64,000 nucleotides of DNA from Desulfobacteraceae bacterium UBA2174. GTDB lineage: Bacteria; Desulfobacterota; Desulfobacteria; Desulfobacterales; UBA2174. A program made the position numbers and the translations under genes. Positions 1 through 7,472 of this stretch are shown piece by piece; the stretch's first letter is position 1; every line of letters starts with the position of its first letter. Location of the stretch: assembly GCA_002327445.1 (NCBI GenBank), contig DCWA01000019.1, positions 62,001 to 126,000 on the forward strand, written 5' to 3'. The notes beneath the pieces are model-generated. The model saw nothing but the letters and a program-made list of their open reading frames with translations, was not told the origin of the DNA and searched no databases.

Positions 1-580
1 GTCCGAGCGGATAGGGCAAGTTGCCGGACAGGGCCTCGTAGCCGGCCGGGTTGAGGTCGAGAATGCGTCCCTCGCTGCTGGTCACCACCACGATGTCCGG
101 CGACAGCTCGAAAATACGGCGATATTTGTGTTCCGAGCGGCTCAGGGCTTCGGTGCGCTCGGCCACGAGGGTTTCGAGGTTCTGGTTGAGGTCGACCAGT
201 TTCGCATGGGCATCCTGAATTTCGGCCTTGTCGCCCTGGATCTGCCGGTAGGCGGCCCAGACCTGCTCGAAGTAGAGGGTTACCGAGGCCACCACGGCGA
301 ACATCAGGGTGTTGAAGGCGCCGGTGAACGGGCTGATGGCGCGCCAGATTTCCCCATGGCCGCCGAAAATCAAGAGCTGGCGCAGGATATGACCGGCGGA
401 GCGGGAGATGGCGAAACCGGCCAAACCGAGGCACACCCACCAGAGGTAAGACCAAAGGAGCTCATCCGGGGACCGGCGCCGCAAGCGGGCCACGTTGGAC
501 AGGCAGAAAAATGACAGCACGATCATGGCGATCGAGCCGAACAGATCCACCAGAAGGATGGGGACCGAGTTGACCGTCAT
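1..580 (-). CDS. Membrane sensor with PAS domain, probable histidine kinase (partial)
   Basis: The frame reads from an ATG at 580 leftwards and leaves the window still open, so only about 193 N-terminal residues are visible. Three hydrophobic stretches (about residues 5-28, 42-62 and 82-103) are followed by a probable coiled coil (about 105-145) and the start of a PAS fold (YRRIFELSPDIVVVTSSEGR). That order is typical of membrane-bound sensor kinases, but the catalytic part lies outside the window, so kinase identity is an inference. The start ATG overlaps the stop of the upstream membrane-protein gene as ATGA, which indicates translational coupling and one operon. Confidence 0.7.
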   Translation of the reverse strand, partial: MTVNSVPILLVDLFGSIAMIVLSFFCLSNVARLRRRSPDELLWSYLWWVCLGLAGFAISRSAGHILRQLLIFGGHGEIWRAISPFTGAFNTLMFAVVASVTLYFEQVWAAYRQIQGDKAEIQDAHAKLVDLNQNLETLVAERTEALSRSEHKYRRIFELSPDIVVVTSSEGRILDLNPAGYEALSGNLPYPLG

Positions 581-1179
581 GATTCCCCGGTAGTCCTGTC
601 GCCCGCCTCCTTGAGGAGGGCGCGCAGGCCCAGGTAAAGCAGGACCAGGGCCGGGACGCAGAAGAGGTGGTCGAGCTTGACCAGGTAGTAGAGGGGCACC
701 AGGCACTCGAACCCCGGACGCGGTACGATGGACAGGTGAAGCGGATTCGCGTGGTGGACGGCGATCAGCCCGGTTTGCTCGTCGAGCAGGTGGGCCAGAA
801 ATGCGTCTACGTTCCAGACCATCAGCATGATGGCGGCATAGCGGATCAAACGCCAGCCTTTCTGCCGCACCAGACCGTGCGCCCGGATCCAGTAGGCCAG
901 GGTGGCCATGGACAGCAGGAAAAACAGGTGGGCGATCTGGTGGACCACCAGTCCCTCCGGCCCCCCGTGGGTCTGGGTGGCGCATGCCGGGAGGGCGGTG
1001 GCGAGCAGGATCGGAATGATGAGGAGGATGTACACCGCCGCCAGCCCAACGCGTCTCAGGATTGACCGGCAACGATGGATTATCCCCGCGGCGAGGCCTG
1101 AGGACGGTGTGGCGGCGCCGGCCCCCGGAGCACCCCATCGGGGAGGCCAGGGTGTATCATGTGCAGGGTCAAGTCGCAT
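577..1179 (-). CDS. Uncharacterised membrane protein coupled to the sensor gene
   Basis: This is a protein of up to 200 residues with about four hydrophobic segments and several His residues near membrane boundaries (VVHQIAHLFF, AHLLDEQ, VHHANPLH). I do not recognise the family. The first roughly 45 residues are Pro/Gly/Arg-rich and no ribosome-binding site precedes the ATG at 1179, so the true start may lie nearer the first hydrophobic segment (VYILLIIPILLA). The stop overlaps the ATG of the PAS sensor, so the two may work together, for example as a membrane input or accessory subunit. The function is unknown. Confidence 0.55.
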   Translation of the reverse strand: MRLDPAHDTPWPPRWGAPGAGAATPSSGLAAGIIHRCRSILRRVGLAAVYILLIIPILLATALPACATQTHGGPEGLVVHQIAHLFFLLSMATLAYWIRAHGLVRQKGWRLIRYAAIMLMVWNVDAFLAHLLDEQTGLIAVHHANPLHLSIVPRPGFECLVPLYYLVKLDHLFCVPALVLLYLGLRALLKEAGDRTTGES

Positions 1180-1360
1180 CGCAAAAAAAATCTACCCCGG
1201 GAAGATCCCCCCGGTAGGAGCAGGATTTGAGCCGCGCCTGGTCAATTTGCGGTTGAAATGGCTGTCGAAGGCGTTCGTGTCTTATTTACAGAGCCTTCAA
1301 CCGGGTGCCAAGGAAGATTTTAAAAGTTTATCGGACAAGCCGGGTTTGCACCCTGTTTCC

Positions 1361-1948
1361 CTATGGACGCTCCGTCGTGGAAGATTGCGGGTCCCGGCGC
1401 CCGGTGGCGTCGAGTTCCCGTTGGACCTTGGAAAAATAGGGAAGCCAGCGGCGGATCCGCCCGAAAATCATGCGGCAAAGAATATAGACCGGGATGAAAA
1501 TGAACGGATAGCCGACGCTTTCACCGAGCAGGCGGTTCAAGGGCCAGGCCAAAAGGAAGTCGATGTCCGCGAAGCGGCTGTGCATCCAGGCCAGGGCCAG
1601 GGGAATGGGCCAGAGCATTCCGGCCGAATAGGCGGCCATGTTGAAGAAATGGCGGCCCCAGGCGTCGTTGGCCTCCCTGTTGAGGGCCTTGTATCCGTCG
1701 CGGTTTCCGGCTGCATAGGCGTGGAGGCTCAGCGCCTCCTTGCGGGAAATTTCCTCGTTGAGCGCATCGATGTGGCGGCGGTTGAAGCGGATGGCCCCCG
1801 ACAGCGTCAGCTCTCCGGCGACCACTGCGATCATCGCCAGGCAAAACGATCCGATGAAGAAATTGATCAACGAATGGCCCGTGAGGCGGTAGGGAGCGAT
1901 GAGAATCGGATCGATCCACACGAGAATATGATGAAGGGAAGCGTCCAT
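1361..1948 (-). CDS. Uncharacterised membrane protein next to TSUP permease
   Basis: A 195-residue protein with hydrophobic segments near residues 27-50, 105-122 and 145-165. A charged cytoplasmic-looking loop lies between the first two (NRRHIDALNEEISRKEALSL, then GYKALNREANDAWGR). The pattern of TM, helical charged hairpin, then paired TMs resembles small membrane proteins of the DUF106/EMC3 shape, but no signature residue proves this. It lies 88 bases downstream of the TSUP gene on the same strand and is separated from it by a strong hairpin (1978-2004), so read-through may be reduced. Function unknown. Confidence 0.6.
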   Translation of the reverse strand: MDASLHHILVWIDPILIAPYRLTGHSLINFFIGSFCLAMIAVVAGELTLSGAIRFNRRHIDALNEEISRKEALSLHAYAAGNRDGYKALNREANDAWGRHFFNMAAYSAGMLWPIPLALAWMHSRFADIDFLLAWPLNRLLGESVGYPFIFIPVYILCRMIFGRIRRWLPYFSKVQRELDATGRRDPQSSTTERP

Positions 1949-1977
1949 TATTCGCTAGGCCTGCCCGCCGGACGGAA

Positions 1978-2004
1978 GGGGGACGGCCGTCCTAGCCGTC
2001 CCCC
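1978..2004 (-). terminator. Perfect 10-bp hairpin after the TSUP gene
   Basis: GGGGGACGGC (1978-1987) and GCCGTCCCCC (1995-2004) are perfect reverse complements around a 7-base loop, 33 bases beyond the TSUP stop. No U-tract follows on the minus strand, so this may be a processing or attenuation hairpin rather than a classical intrinsic terminator. Confidence 0.5.
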
Positions 2005-2036
2005 ATGTCCGCACGCTTGGATTGAAGGAAACCGCC

Positions 2037-3176
2037 TTAGAAACCGATAATCGGCATCTTGTAACCGGCAAACCCGCGCAGGGTGTAGTTGAGACCGACG
2101 TAGAAGGACAGGAAGATGAAGACGTACTTCAAGCCCTTCTCCGGAATGTACTTGCCGGTCCGCGGACCGATCATCGAACCGACAAAGACGCCCACCAGCT
2201 CCACGGCGATCATGAGCCAGTAGACGGTGACGCCCTTGATCATGTAGTTGAAAATCGAAAGGATCATGCTGATGAGCACCGCCAGGCCGGAGGTGCCGGC
2301 GGCCACGTACATCGGCAGGCCGACGACGCTGGTGAGGAACGGCACATAGAGGAAGCCGCCGCCCACGCCGATGAAGGAGGAAAGGGCGCTGATGAAGAAG
2401 CCGCCGATGAAGGCCCAGATCGGATTGAAGCCGAAGGTCTGGCCGAAGAAGGAGATTTCGGTGCGGGTGATGCCGAGTTTGACCGTCTCGACGCCCATTT
2501 GAGTGATGTCACCCTTCTTCTTCATCGTCTCTTCGAAAGCTTTGGCCGCAGCCTTGGCCGCCTTCTTGGAAGACTGCCCCTTGGGGGTCTGCTCATAGAT
2601 CATGAAGGCGCCGATGATGAACACCACCAGACCGAAATAGCCCTGATACTGGGAGAACTTGAGCTTACCCATGGTAGTGTACACCACGAGGAAGGCCGCC
2701 ACCAGGGAGCCGAGACCAAGGGTGACGCCAAGGGGAATGATCAAGCGCTTCTGCTTGGCGTAGTTCAGGGACGAAACGAAGGCCGACAAGCCCACCAGCC
2801 ACTGGTTGGACACCCGGATACTGTCGGTGACGAGCTTGTTGAGCGGGTTGTCCTGAAAAGTCTTGGCGTAGGCGCCGAGGCCGAAGATCGACATGTGCCC
2901 GACACCGGCCATGATGCCGCCGAAGGCGCCGACCGTGGAGAAGACCCAGCCGACCCAGCATGCCCACAGAAAGGCCACGATCAGGTTGGGCTTGGGGCCG
3001 CCCGGGATGCCGAGATAGCCGGGTTCGGCCGCCTGGTCGATCTTGCCTTCGGTGATGGCCTTGGCGATGGCATCTCCCAAGGGATCGGCCGAGGCCGTGC
3101 CGGCCAGCATCAGCGGAGCGGCGATCAGTGTCATCAGAAGCAGTAGAACCCACAGTTTGCCACAACGTTTGTTCAT
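2037..3176 (-). CDS. TauE/SafE (TSUP) family sulfur-anion permease
   Basis: A 379-residue inner-membrane permease of the TSUP family, whose members export or import sulfite, sulfoacetate or related anions. An N-terminal signal-like segment (LLLLMTLIAAPLMLAGTASA) is followed by about eight TM segments in two repeats. The Gly-rich repeat motifs are visible (STVGAFGGIMAGVGHMSIFG; SSFIGVGGGFLYVPFLTSVV). A Lys/Ala-rich charged loop (about residues 180-215) joins the halves. I chose the ATG at 3176 because GGAGGGG lies 5-6 bases upstream; an in-frame ATG at 3188 would start before that site. A sigma-54 promoter lies at 3303-3318. The substrate cannot be read from sequence; sulfite or another sulfur oxyanion is likely in a sulfate reducer. 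Confidence 0.88.
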   Translation of the reverse strand: MNKRCGKLWVLLLLMTLIAAPLMLAGTASADPLGDAIAKAITEGKIDQAAEPGYLGIPGGPKPNLIVAFLWACWVGWVFSTVGAFGGIMAGVGHMSIFGLGAYAKTFQDNPLNKLVTDSIRVSNQWLVGLSAFVSSLNYAKQKRLIIPLGVTLGLGSLVAAFLVVYTTMGKLKFSQYQGYFGLVVFIIGAFMIYEQTPKGQSSKKAAKAAAKAFEETMKKKGDITQMGVETVKLGITRTEISFFGQTFGFNPIWAFIGGFFISALSSFIGVGGGFLYVPFLTSVVGLPMYVAAGTSGLAVLISMILSIFNYMIKGVTVYWLMIAVELVGVFVGSMIGPRTGKYIPEKGLKYVFIFLSFYVGLNYTLRGFAGYKMPIIGF

Positions 3177-3601
3177 TTCCCCCTCCATTAGATAAGTTTA
3201 GTGAAAATTGAACTTGAATAATAAATGCCGCATTGGTCTCCGATCCGTGAAACATGAGATCGGGAATGCGGCCGGCATACAAAGGACATTCCCCTGCTTA
3301 CTAGCAATGTACATGCCATCGCATTTTACGGTTTCGATCAATGGCGAAATCCGCCAATCGAAAAAAATATCATTTACAATTTCAGAATGTTGTATGTTGT
3401 TTTCGCCAGCCTCGGGACGGTGTGATCAGAAGAGGAACATCAACTTTCGAGTCAGGCCGCAAATAAAATAATGCGCGATTTGAAATTTGGCACCGATACC
3501 TTCAAAATCAATGGAACAATATTAGGTGCATCAAAATTTTTGCATGCCTGCATAAGAATTGCTTCACTTGAAAGGCACATCATCGGCAGAGCATTGGCTT
3601 T
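3177..3601. other. AT-rich intergenic region upstream of the TSUP gene
   Basis: This 425-base gap is clearly richer in A/T than its surroundings. Short plus-strand open frames occur but have no ribosome-binding sites or protein-like composition. The only signal I can support is the sigma-54 promoter at 3303-3318, which leaves a leader of about 115 bases. Confidence 0.6.
3303..3318 (-). promoter_or_regulatory. Sigma-54 promoter of the TSUP gene
   Basis: The minus strand reads TGGCATGTACATTGCT, matching the RpoN consensus TGGCAC-N5-TTGCW with exactly ten bases between GG and GC. Transcription would begin near 3292 and run into the TSUP gene. Activation would need an NtrC-family protein; two are encoded in the window (11688-13154, 58395-59729), but the link to either is untested. 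Confidence 0.7.
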
Positions 3602-3988
3602 TCATTCTGATTCCAGAAAAACAGTACGATTCACCAGATTGTCGAATTCCTTTTCTTCCAGTGCCATCCACGGGGATCGGGGCTGGAAATGGAACGACGA
3701 CCGGACCCCTGGGGCGAACACCTTTCCGGCACGGATCACAGGCCCCGGCAGTCGATAGACGTGCCCCGGCGAGAAGACCAGGACCAGATCGACCTCTTCA
3801 GCGCCATCGAGCAGATCGACCAGCAAGGCGTTGACCACCTGCCCGTAGCCGCGCAGGTTCTTGCCGCGGCCGTCCTCGTAAACTTCCACCACCACCTCCG
3901 TCACCCGGAGGCCGCGTCCCGAGGCAACGTGAAAAAATGCCGCCTCGACGCGGTACTCCCCCTCATCGCAAGCAATCCAGGAATTCAT
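3602..3988 (-). CDS. Hypothetical cytoplasmic protein
   Basis: A 128-residue soluble protein with no membrane segment and alternating beta-like stretches (YRVEAAFFHVASGRGLRVTE, VDLVLVFSPGHVYRLPGPVI). I do not recognise a family. The ATG at 3988 is preferred over a longer frame because GGAGAAGG precedes it at normal spacing and the upstream extension is low-complexity. It is oriented away from recN, and the 279 bases between them hold a 7-bp palindrome (TGCACCC/GGGTGCA, 4128-4144) and no evident gene. Confidence 0.6.
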   Translation of the reverse strand: MNSWIACDEGEYRVEAAFFHVASGRGLRVTEVVVEVYEDGRGKNLRGYGQVVNALLVDLLDGAEEVDLVLVFSPGHVYRLPGPVIRAGKVFAPGVRSSFHFQPRSPWMALEEKEFDNLVNRTVFLESE

Positions 3989-4267
3989 GGTACCTTCTCC
4001 ATCCGGTTGTCTGTTGTCTTCCTGCGCCGGCGACGCCAAGGCGTCAGCGACCGCCATGGGCGCACCGGCCATCCGGCCGGGCCTCCGGCGCGCAAATCGG
4101 CGAAACGGGTTCAGTGCCTATAACGTCTGCACCCACCGGGTGCAAGGGAAACCCTGGCGCCAGCGGCCCCCCAATGCTTTACAAGCGCCGGCCCCTGTGC
4201 AATACATTCCCTTTGATCAAGGTCGCTTAGCAGGCCGTGGATATTGGGTTCGGAGGTCGACGTAAAG

Positions 4268-5968
4268 ATGCTCGAGGAATTGGTCATCAGAAATTTTGCC
4301 ATCATCGAGGACCTGCGCATCCGGTTGGCGCCGGGGTTGACGATTTTCAGCGGCGAAACCGGCGCCGGCAAATCCATCATCATCAATGCGGTCAACCTGC
4401 TGTTGGGCAGCCGGGCGTCGTCGCGGCTGATCCGCACCGGGGCCGAAAGCGCCGAGCTCGAGGCCCTGTTCCGCGTGGCGCCCGACAGCCCCACGGCCCG
4501 CGCCATGCTGCTGCATGGTCATGTGCCCGCTGACGGGCTCGTGGTCCGGCGTATCATCCACCGCGACGGAAGCAACCGCATCTACATCAACGGCGCCTTG
4601 GCCACCGTGGCGGTGCTGGCCGAGTTGACCGGATCCCTGGCCTCCATCTCCGGCCAGCACGAGCACCAGACGCTGCTCAAGGAGGATACCCACCTCCTTG
4701 TCCTGGATCGTTACGGGGGGCTCATGCCCCAGCGGCAGGAGGCCGCTGAAGCCTATCGCTTGATCCAACCGCTGCTGGGCGAGGGCCGGGACCTCGCGGC
4801 GCTCAAGGCCCGCCAGAGCGAAAGGATGGAGATGCTCCGGTTTCAACGCGACGAAATCCAGGCGGCGAGCGTGGTTCCGGACGAGGATGCCGTACTGGAG
4901 CGGGAGCGGCAGGTGCTGCGCCATGCAGAGACCCTGATGCAGACCCTCGGCCAGGGAGTCGAGGCCCTTTACGGCGCAGATGGGGCTGTCCTGGGGCAGG
5001 TGGCGGCCGTCGGCAAGGAAATGGCCCGGGCCGCGGCCATCGATCCGGCCTTGTCCGCCTTTGCGGAACGCCTGGAGGAACTCGGCATCTGGATTCAGGA
5101 TCTTTCGGCGGAGATGCAGCGCCACCTGAGCAGCCTGCAAGTCGAGGAGGGGCGCCTGGAACAGGTGGAGGAGCGCCTCGAAACGCTCCGGCGGTTGAAG
5201 AAAAAATACGGTGGCAGCCTGGCCAAGGTCCTCGATCACCTGGAGATCGCCGAAAGGGAACTCGACGGCATCGAAAACCTCGATGACCGCATCGAGGCGA
5301 ACCGGCGCGCTCTCGATGACGCCGCCGGCCGTCTGGCCGAACGCTGCCGCCGGCTGTCGGCCGGACGGAAGAGGGCGGCCCGGGATTTGGCCCGGGCGGT
5401 GGAAGCGGCCCTGGGCCCCCTGCGCATGGAGGGGACCCGCTTCGAGGCGGCCTTGAGCCAACCTCCGGCGGGACCGGGATCCGATCCGCACCTGTCGGTG
5501 GACGGGAGCGAGGCCGGCGAGGCCGGCATCGATCAGGTCACCTTCATGCTGGCGCCCAACGTCGGCGAGGCATTGAAACCGCTGGCCGCCATCGCTTCCG
5601 GGGGCGAATTGTCCCGGGTGGTCCTGGCCCTCAAGGCCATTCTGGCGGCCAATGACGCGGTGGAAACCGTGGTTTTCGACGAGGTGGACGCCGGAATCGG
5701 CGGCGCGGTGGCCGAAGTGGTGGGACGCCGCTTGCATGAATTGGCGCGCCATCACCAGTTGATCTGCATTACCCACCTGCCCCAGATCGCCCGGTTCGGG
5801 GACCATCATTTCCGCATCGAAAAAGCGGTCTCCCAAGGTCGGACGCGCACCACTATTCAACCTCTGGACGACAACGGGCGCCTGGAAGAAATCGCCCGCA
5901 TGCTGGGGGGAGAAAAAATCACGGATCGGACGCTGGCTCATGCCCGGGAGCTGCTCGAACAGCGTTGA
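4268..5968 (+). CDS. recN: DNA repair protein RecN
   Basis: A 566-residue SMC-like ATPase of double-strand-break repair, of normal family length. Walker A is GETGAGKS at residues 29-36; a long coiled-coil middle (about 150-360) separates it from the ABC signature (SGGELSRVVLAL) and Walker B (VVFDEVDAGIGG). The C-terminal H-loop region reads ICITHLPQIA. The start at 4268 (MLEELVIRNF) is favoured because RecN proteins begin at this strand and GGAGGT lies ten bases upstream; a longer in-frame ATG at 4244 would include that site. It ends 130 bases before the fmdB-type gene, which has its own possible promoter. Confidence 0.95.
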   Translation: MLEELVIRNFAIIEDLRIRLAPGLTIFSGETGAGKSIIINAVNLLLGSRASSRLIRTGAESAELEALFRVAPDSPTARAMLLHGHVPADGLVVRRIIHRDGSNRIYINGALATVAVLAELTGSLASISGQHEHQTLLKEDTHLLVLDRYGGLMPQRQEAAEAYRLIQPLLGEGRDLAALKARQSERMEMLRFQRDEIQAASVVPDEDAVLERERQVLRHAETLMQTLGQGVEALYGADGAVLGQVAAVGKEMARAAAIDPALSAFAERLEELGIWIQDLSAEMQRHLSSLQVEEGRLEQVEERLETLRRLKKKYGGSLAKVLDHLEIAERELDGIENLDDRIEANRRALDDAAGRLAERCRRLSAGRKRAARDLARAVEAALGPLRMEGTRFEAALSQPPAGPGSDPHLSVDGSEAGEAGIDQVTFMLAPNVGEALKPLAAIASGGELSRVVLALKAILAANDAVETVVFDEVDAGIGGAVAEVVGRRLHELARHHQLICITHLPQIARFGDHHFRIEKAVSQGRTRTTIQPLDDNGRLEEIARMLGGEKITDRTLAHARELLEQR

Positions 5969-5991
5969 AACGGGCAAGCGGGCTTAATCGC

Positions 5992-6018
5992 TTGACACCG
6001 CATCCCACCGGGTACTAT
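5992..6018 (+). promoter_or_regulatory. Possible sigma-70 promoter before the FmdB-type gene
   Basis: A perfect TTGACA (5992-5997) is followed after 15 bases by TACTAT (6013-6018), or after 18 bases by TATTTG. The -35 box is convincing and the -10 box ambiguous. Confidence 0.4.
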
Positions 6019-6098
6019 TTGAAAAATTTTCATCGCATCGACCCCGGTGCCGGCTATCGATACGCGGCGCTGGGCCGAATTGGTTCAAGGAGGTCCCC

Positions 6099-6335
6099 AT
6101 GCCGATCTACGAGTTCAAGTGCCTCTCCTGCAACGCGCTGTTCGAAGTGCTGATCATGGACAGCGGAGACGAGACGGAGGTCCGGTGCCCCTACTGCCAG
6201 GAAACCAATTTCCAGCGGGTCATGAGCGCCGCCAGCCACCAGGTGCGTTCTGGCCGCTCCGGCGCGGCCAAGGTGGAAAACCACAACTGTACCAGCGGCT
6301 CCTGCTCGACCCTCACCATTCCAGGGCCGGACTGA
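6099..6335 (+). CDS. FmdB-family zinc ribbon protein
   Basis: A 78-residue protein starting MPIYEFKCLSCNALFEVL, the hallmark of FmdB/CxxC_CxxC_SSSS regulators. One CxxC (CLSC) and a second (CPYC) would bind one zinc; a Ser/Gly-rich tail follows. Members are thought to be small regulatory or adaptor proteins, and the exact role is not established. A textbook AAGGAGGT ribosome site sits 4-5 bases before the ATG. A short inverted repeat (GGCCGC/GCGGCC) follows the stop. Confidence 0.85.
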   Translation: MPIYEFKCLSCNALFEVLIMDSGDETEVRCPYCQETNFQRVMSAASHQVRSGRSGAAKVENHNCTSGSCSTLTIPGPD

Positions 6336-6380
6336 CCGTCGGCCGCCAGGGAGCGGCCCGCCGCTTTCACGGACCGGGCG

Positions 6381-6409
6381 TTGACAGCCGTCCGGCCCGG
6401 ATTTAGCTT
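6381..6409 (+). promoter_or_regulatory. Possible promoter of the fur-feoA iron block
   Basis: TTGACA (6381-6386) with a 17-base spacer to TAGCTT (6404-6409), just upstream of the AAAGGGG ribosome site of the Fur-FeoA gene. The -10 match is weak. I found no clear 19-bp Fur box overlapping it. Confidence 0.35.
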
Positions 6410-6429
6410 TAATTCCTTGGAAAGGGGCC

Positions 6430-7146
6430 ATGAAGACTCTGCACAGCAAGGAAAAAGAGCAGTTCAAGAAACTTTTCGGCCAGGAGGGCATCGACCGGTT
6501 CGAGGACCGGTTGAAAGTCCTGGACGTGTTTTGGCAGATGGATGGCCACCCGACGGCCGTGGGCGTGCATGAGGTCCTGGTCGATGAGGGCGTCAAGCTG
6601 GACCCGGACTTCGTCCGCGAGACGCTAAAGCTCATGTGCCAGCTCGGCTTCGCCCGGCGCAGCCGATTCGGAAACGGGGAGGTGCGTTACGAGCCCCTGC
6701 ACCTCGGCCAGCACCACGACCACATGATCTGCACCAAGTGCGGTCGCATCTACGAGTTTCAAAGCGATCCGCTCGAGGCGCTGCAGATCAAGATCGCAGA
6801 AGCCCATGGGTTCCATCTCCTCCAGCATCGGGTGGAGTTCTACGGGATCTGCGCCGAGTGCTTGAAGGAGCGTATCGACCGCATGCCCCTGGACATGGCC
6901 CGGCCCGGAGAGCGGCTGACGATCATCGATTTCACCGGCGGGACCGGGGCCCGGATGCGCCTGATGACCATGGGGCTTCGCGTCGGCGACAGCGTCGAGG
7001 TCATCACCAACATCAACGAAGGACAGATCGCTCTGGCAATGGGGAACCGGCGCCTGGTGCTCGGCCGGGGATTGGCCCAAAAGATCCTCGTGCGACCCGA
7101 CCGGGTCACCCCGGGGCGGCCGTTGAGCCATAACGCCGAAGACTGA
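6430..7146 (+). CDS. Fur-family regulator fused to a FeoA domain
   Basis: A 238-residue two-domain protein. Residues 1-150 are Fur-like: a winged-helix part, then the metal-binding segment HHDHMIC (95-101) with CxxC pairs at C101/C104 and C141/C144. Residues 152-222 are a complete FeoA SH3-like domain (RPGERLTIIDFTGGTGARMR, then MTMGLRVGDSVEVI). The DNA-recognition helix reads DPDFVRETLKLM instead of the usual SLATVYRTL-type sequence, so its target site may differ from a standard Fur box. It lies directly upstream of feoA and feoB with a TGATG stop/start overlap, so it probably controls this operon autogenously in response to Fe(II). The fusion is read directly from one uninterrupted frame. 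Confidence 0.85.
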   Translation: MKTLHSKEKEQFKKLFGQEGIDRFEDRLKVLDVFWQMDGHPTAVGVHEVLVDEGVKLDPDFVRETLKLMCQLGFARRSRFGNGEVRYEPLHLGQHHDHMICTKCGRIYEFQSDPLEALQIKIAEAHGFHLLQHRVEFYGICAECLKERIDRMPLDMARPGERLTIIDFTGGTGARMRLMTMGLRVGDSVEVITNINEGQIALAMGNRRLVLGRGLAQKILVRPDRVTPGRPLSHNAED

Positions 7147-7388
7147 TGGAAATCGGGATGCCGACGCTCAAGGACATGCGGGAAGGGCAGGAGGCCGTCA
7201 TCGTCCGGGTGGGGGGCAACGGCGCCCTCCGGCGGCGCCTCCTGGAAATGGGGCTGCGCAGCGGCGCGCGGATTCGCATCGAAAAATACGCCCCCTTGCG
7301 GGATCCCTTGGAACTGGTGGTCAATGCGATGCACGTCTCCCTGCGCGTGGAGGAAGCCGCGCAGATCGAGGTCGATCCGGCCGCGTGA
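7146..7388 (+). CDS. feoA: Ferrous iron transport protein A
   Basis: An 80-residue FeoA with the expected fold signature (GQEAVIVRVGGNGALRRRLL, EMGLRSGARIRIEKYAPL). It is a small cytoplasmic SH3-like partner of FeoB. Translation may start at the overlapping ATG (7146) or at a second ATG at 7158, which has a purine-rich lead. It is the second FeoA-type domain in this operon, after the one fused to the Fur-like protein. Confidence 0.88.
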   Translation: MEIGMPTLKDMREGQEAVIVRVGGNGALRRRLLEMGLRSGARIRIEKYAPLRDPLELVVNAMHVSLRVEEAAQIEVDPAA

Positions 7389-7472
7389 TGCCGTCGGCGG
7401 CTGCTCCGGTATTCCAGAATTCGTGATCCCGTCAGCATCCATTTCGTTTATTGCGCCGCACAGGAACCGCTC

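Noticed and set aside
1195..1290. Possible tRNA or tRNA 3' end on the minus strand (GGCTCAAATCCTGC-like stretch)
   Set aside because: The T-loop-like sequence has only two pairs in the expected five-base stem and no matching acceptor, D or anticodon arms; at most a decayed remnant.
3208..3758. Two short plus-strand frames in the TSUP upstream region
   Set aside because: They overlap the sigma-54 promoter region and the hypothetical minus-strand gene, and lack coding character.
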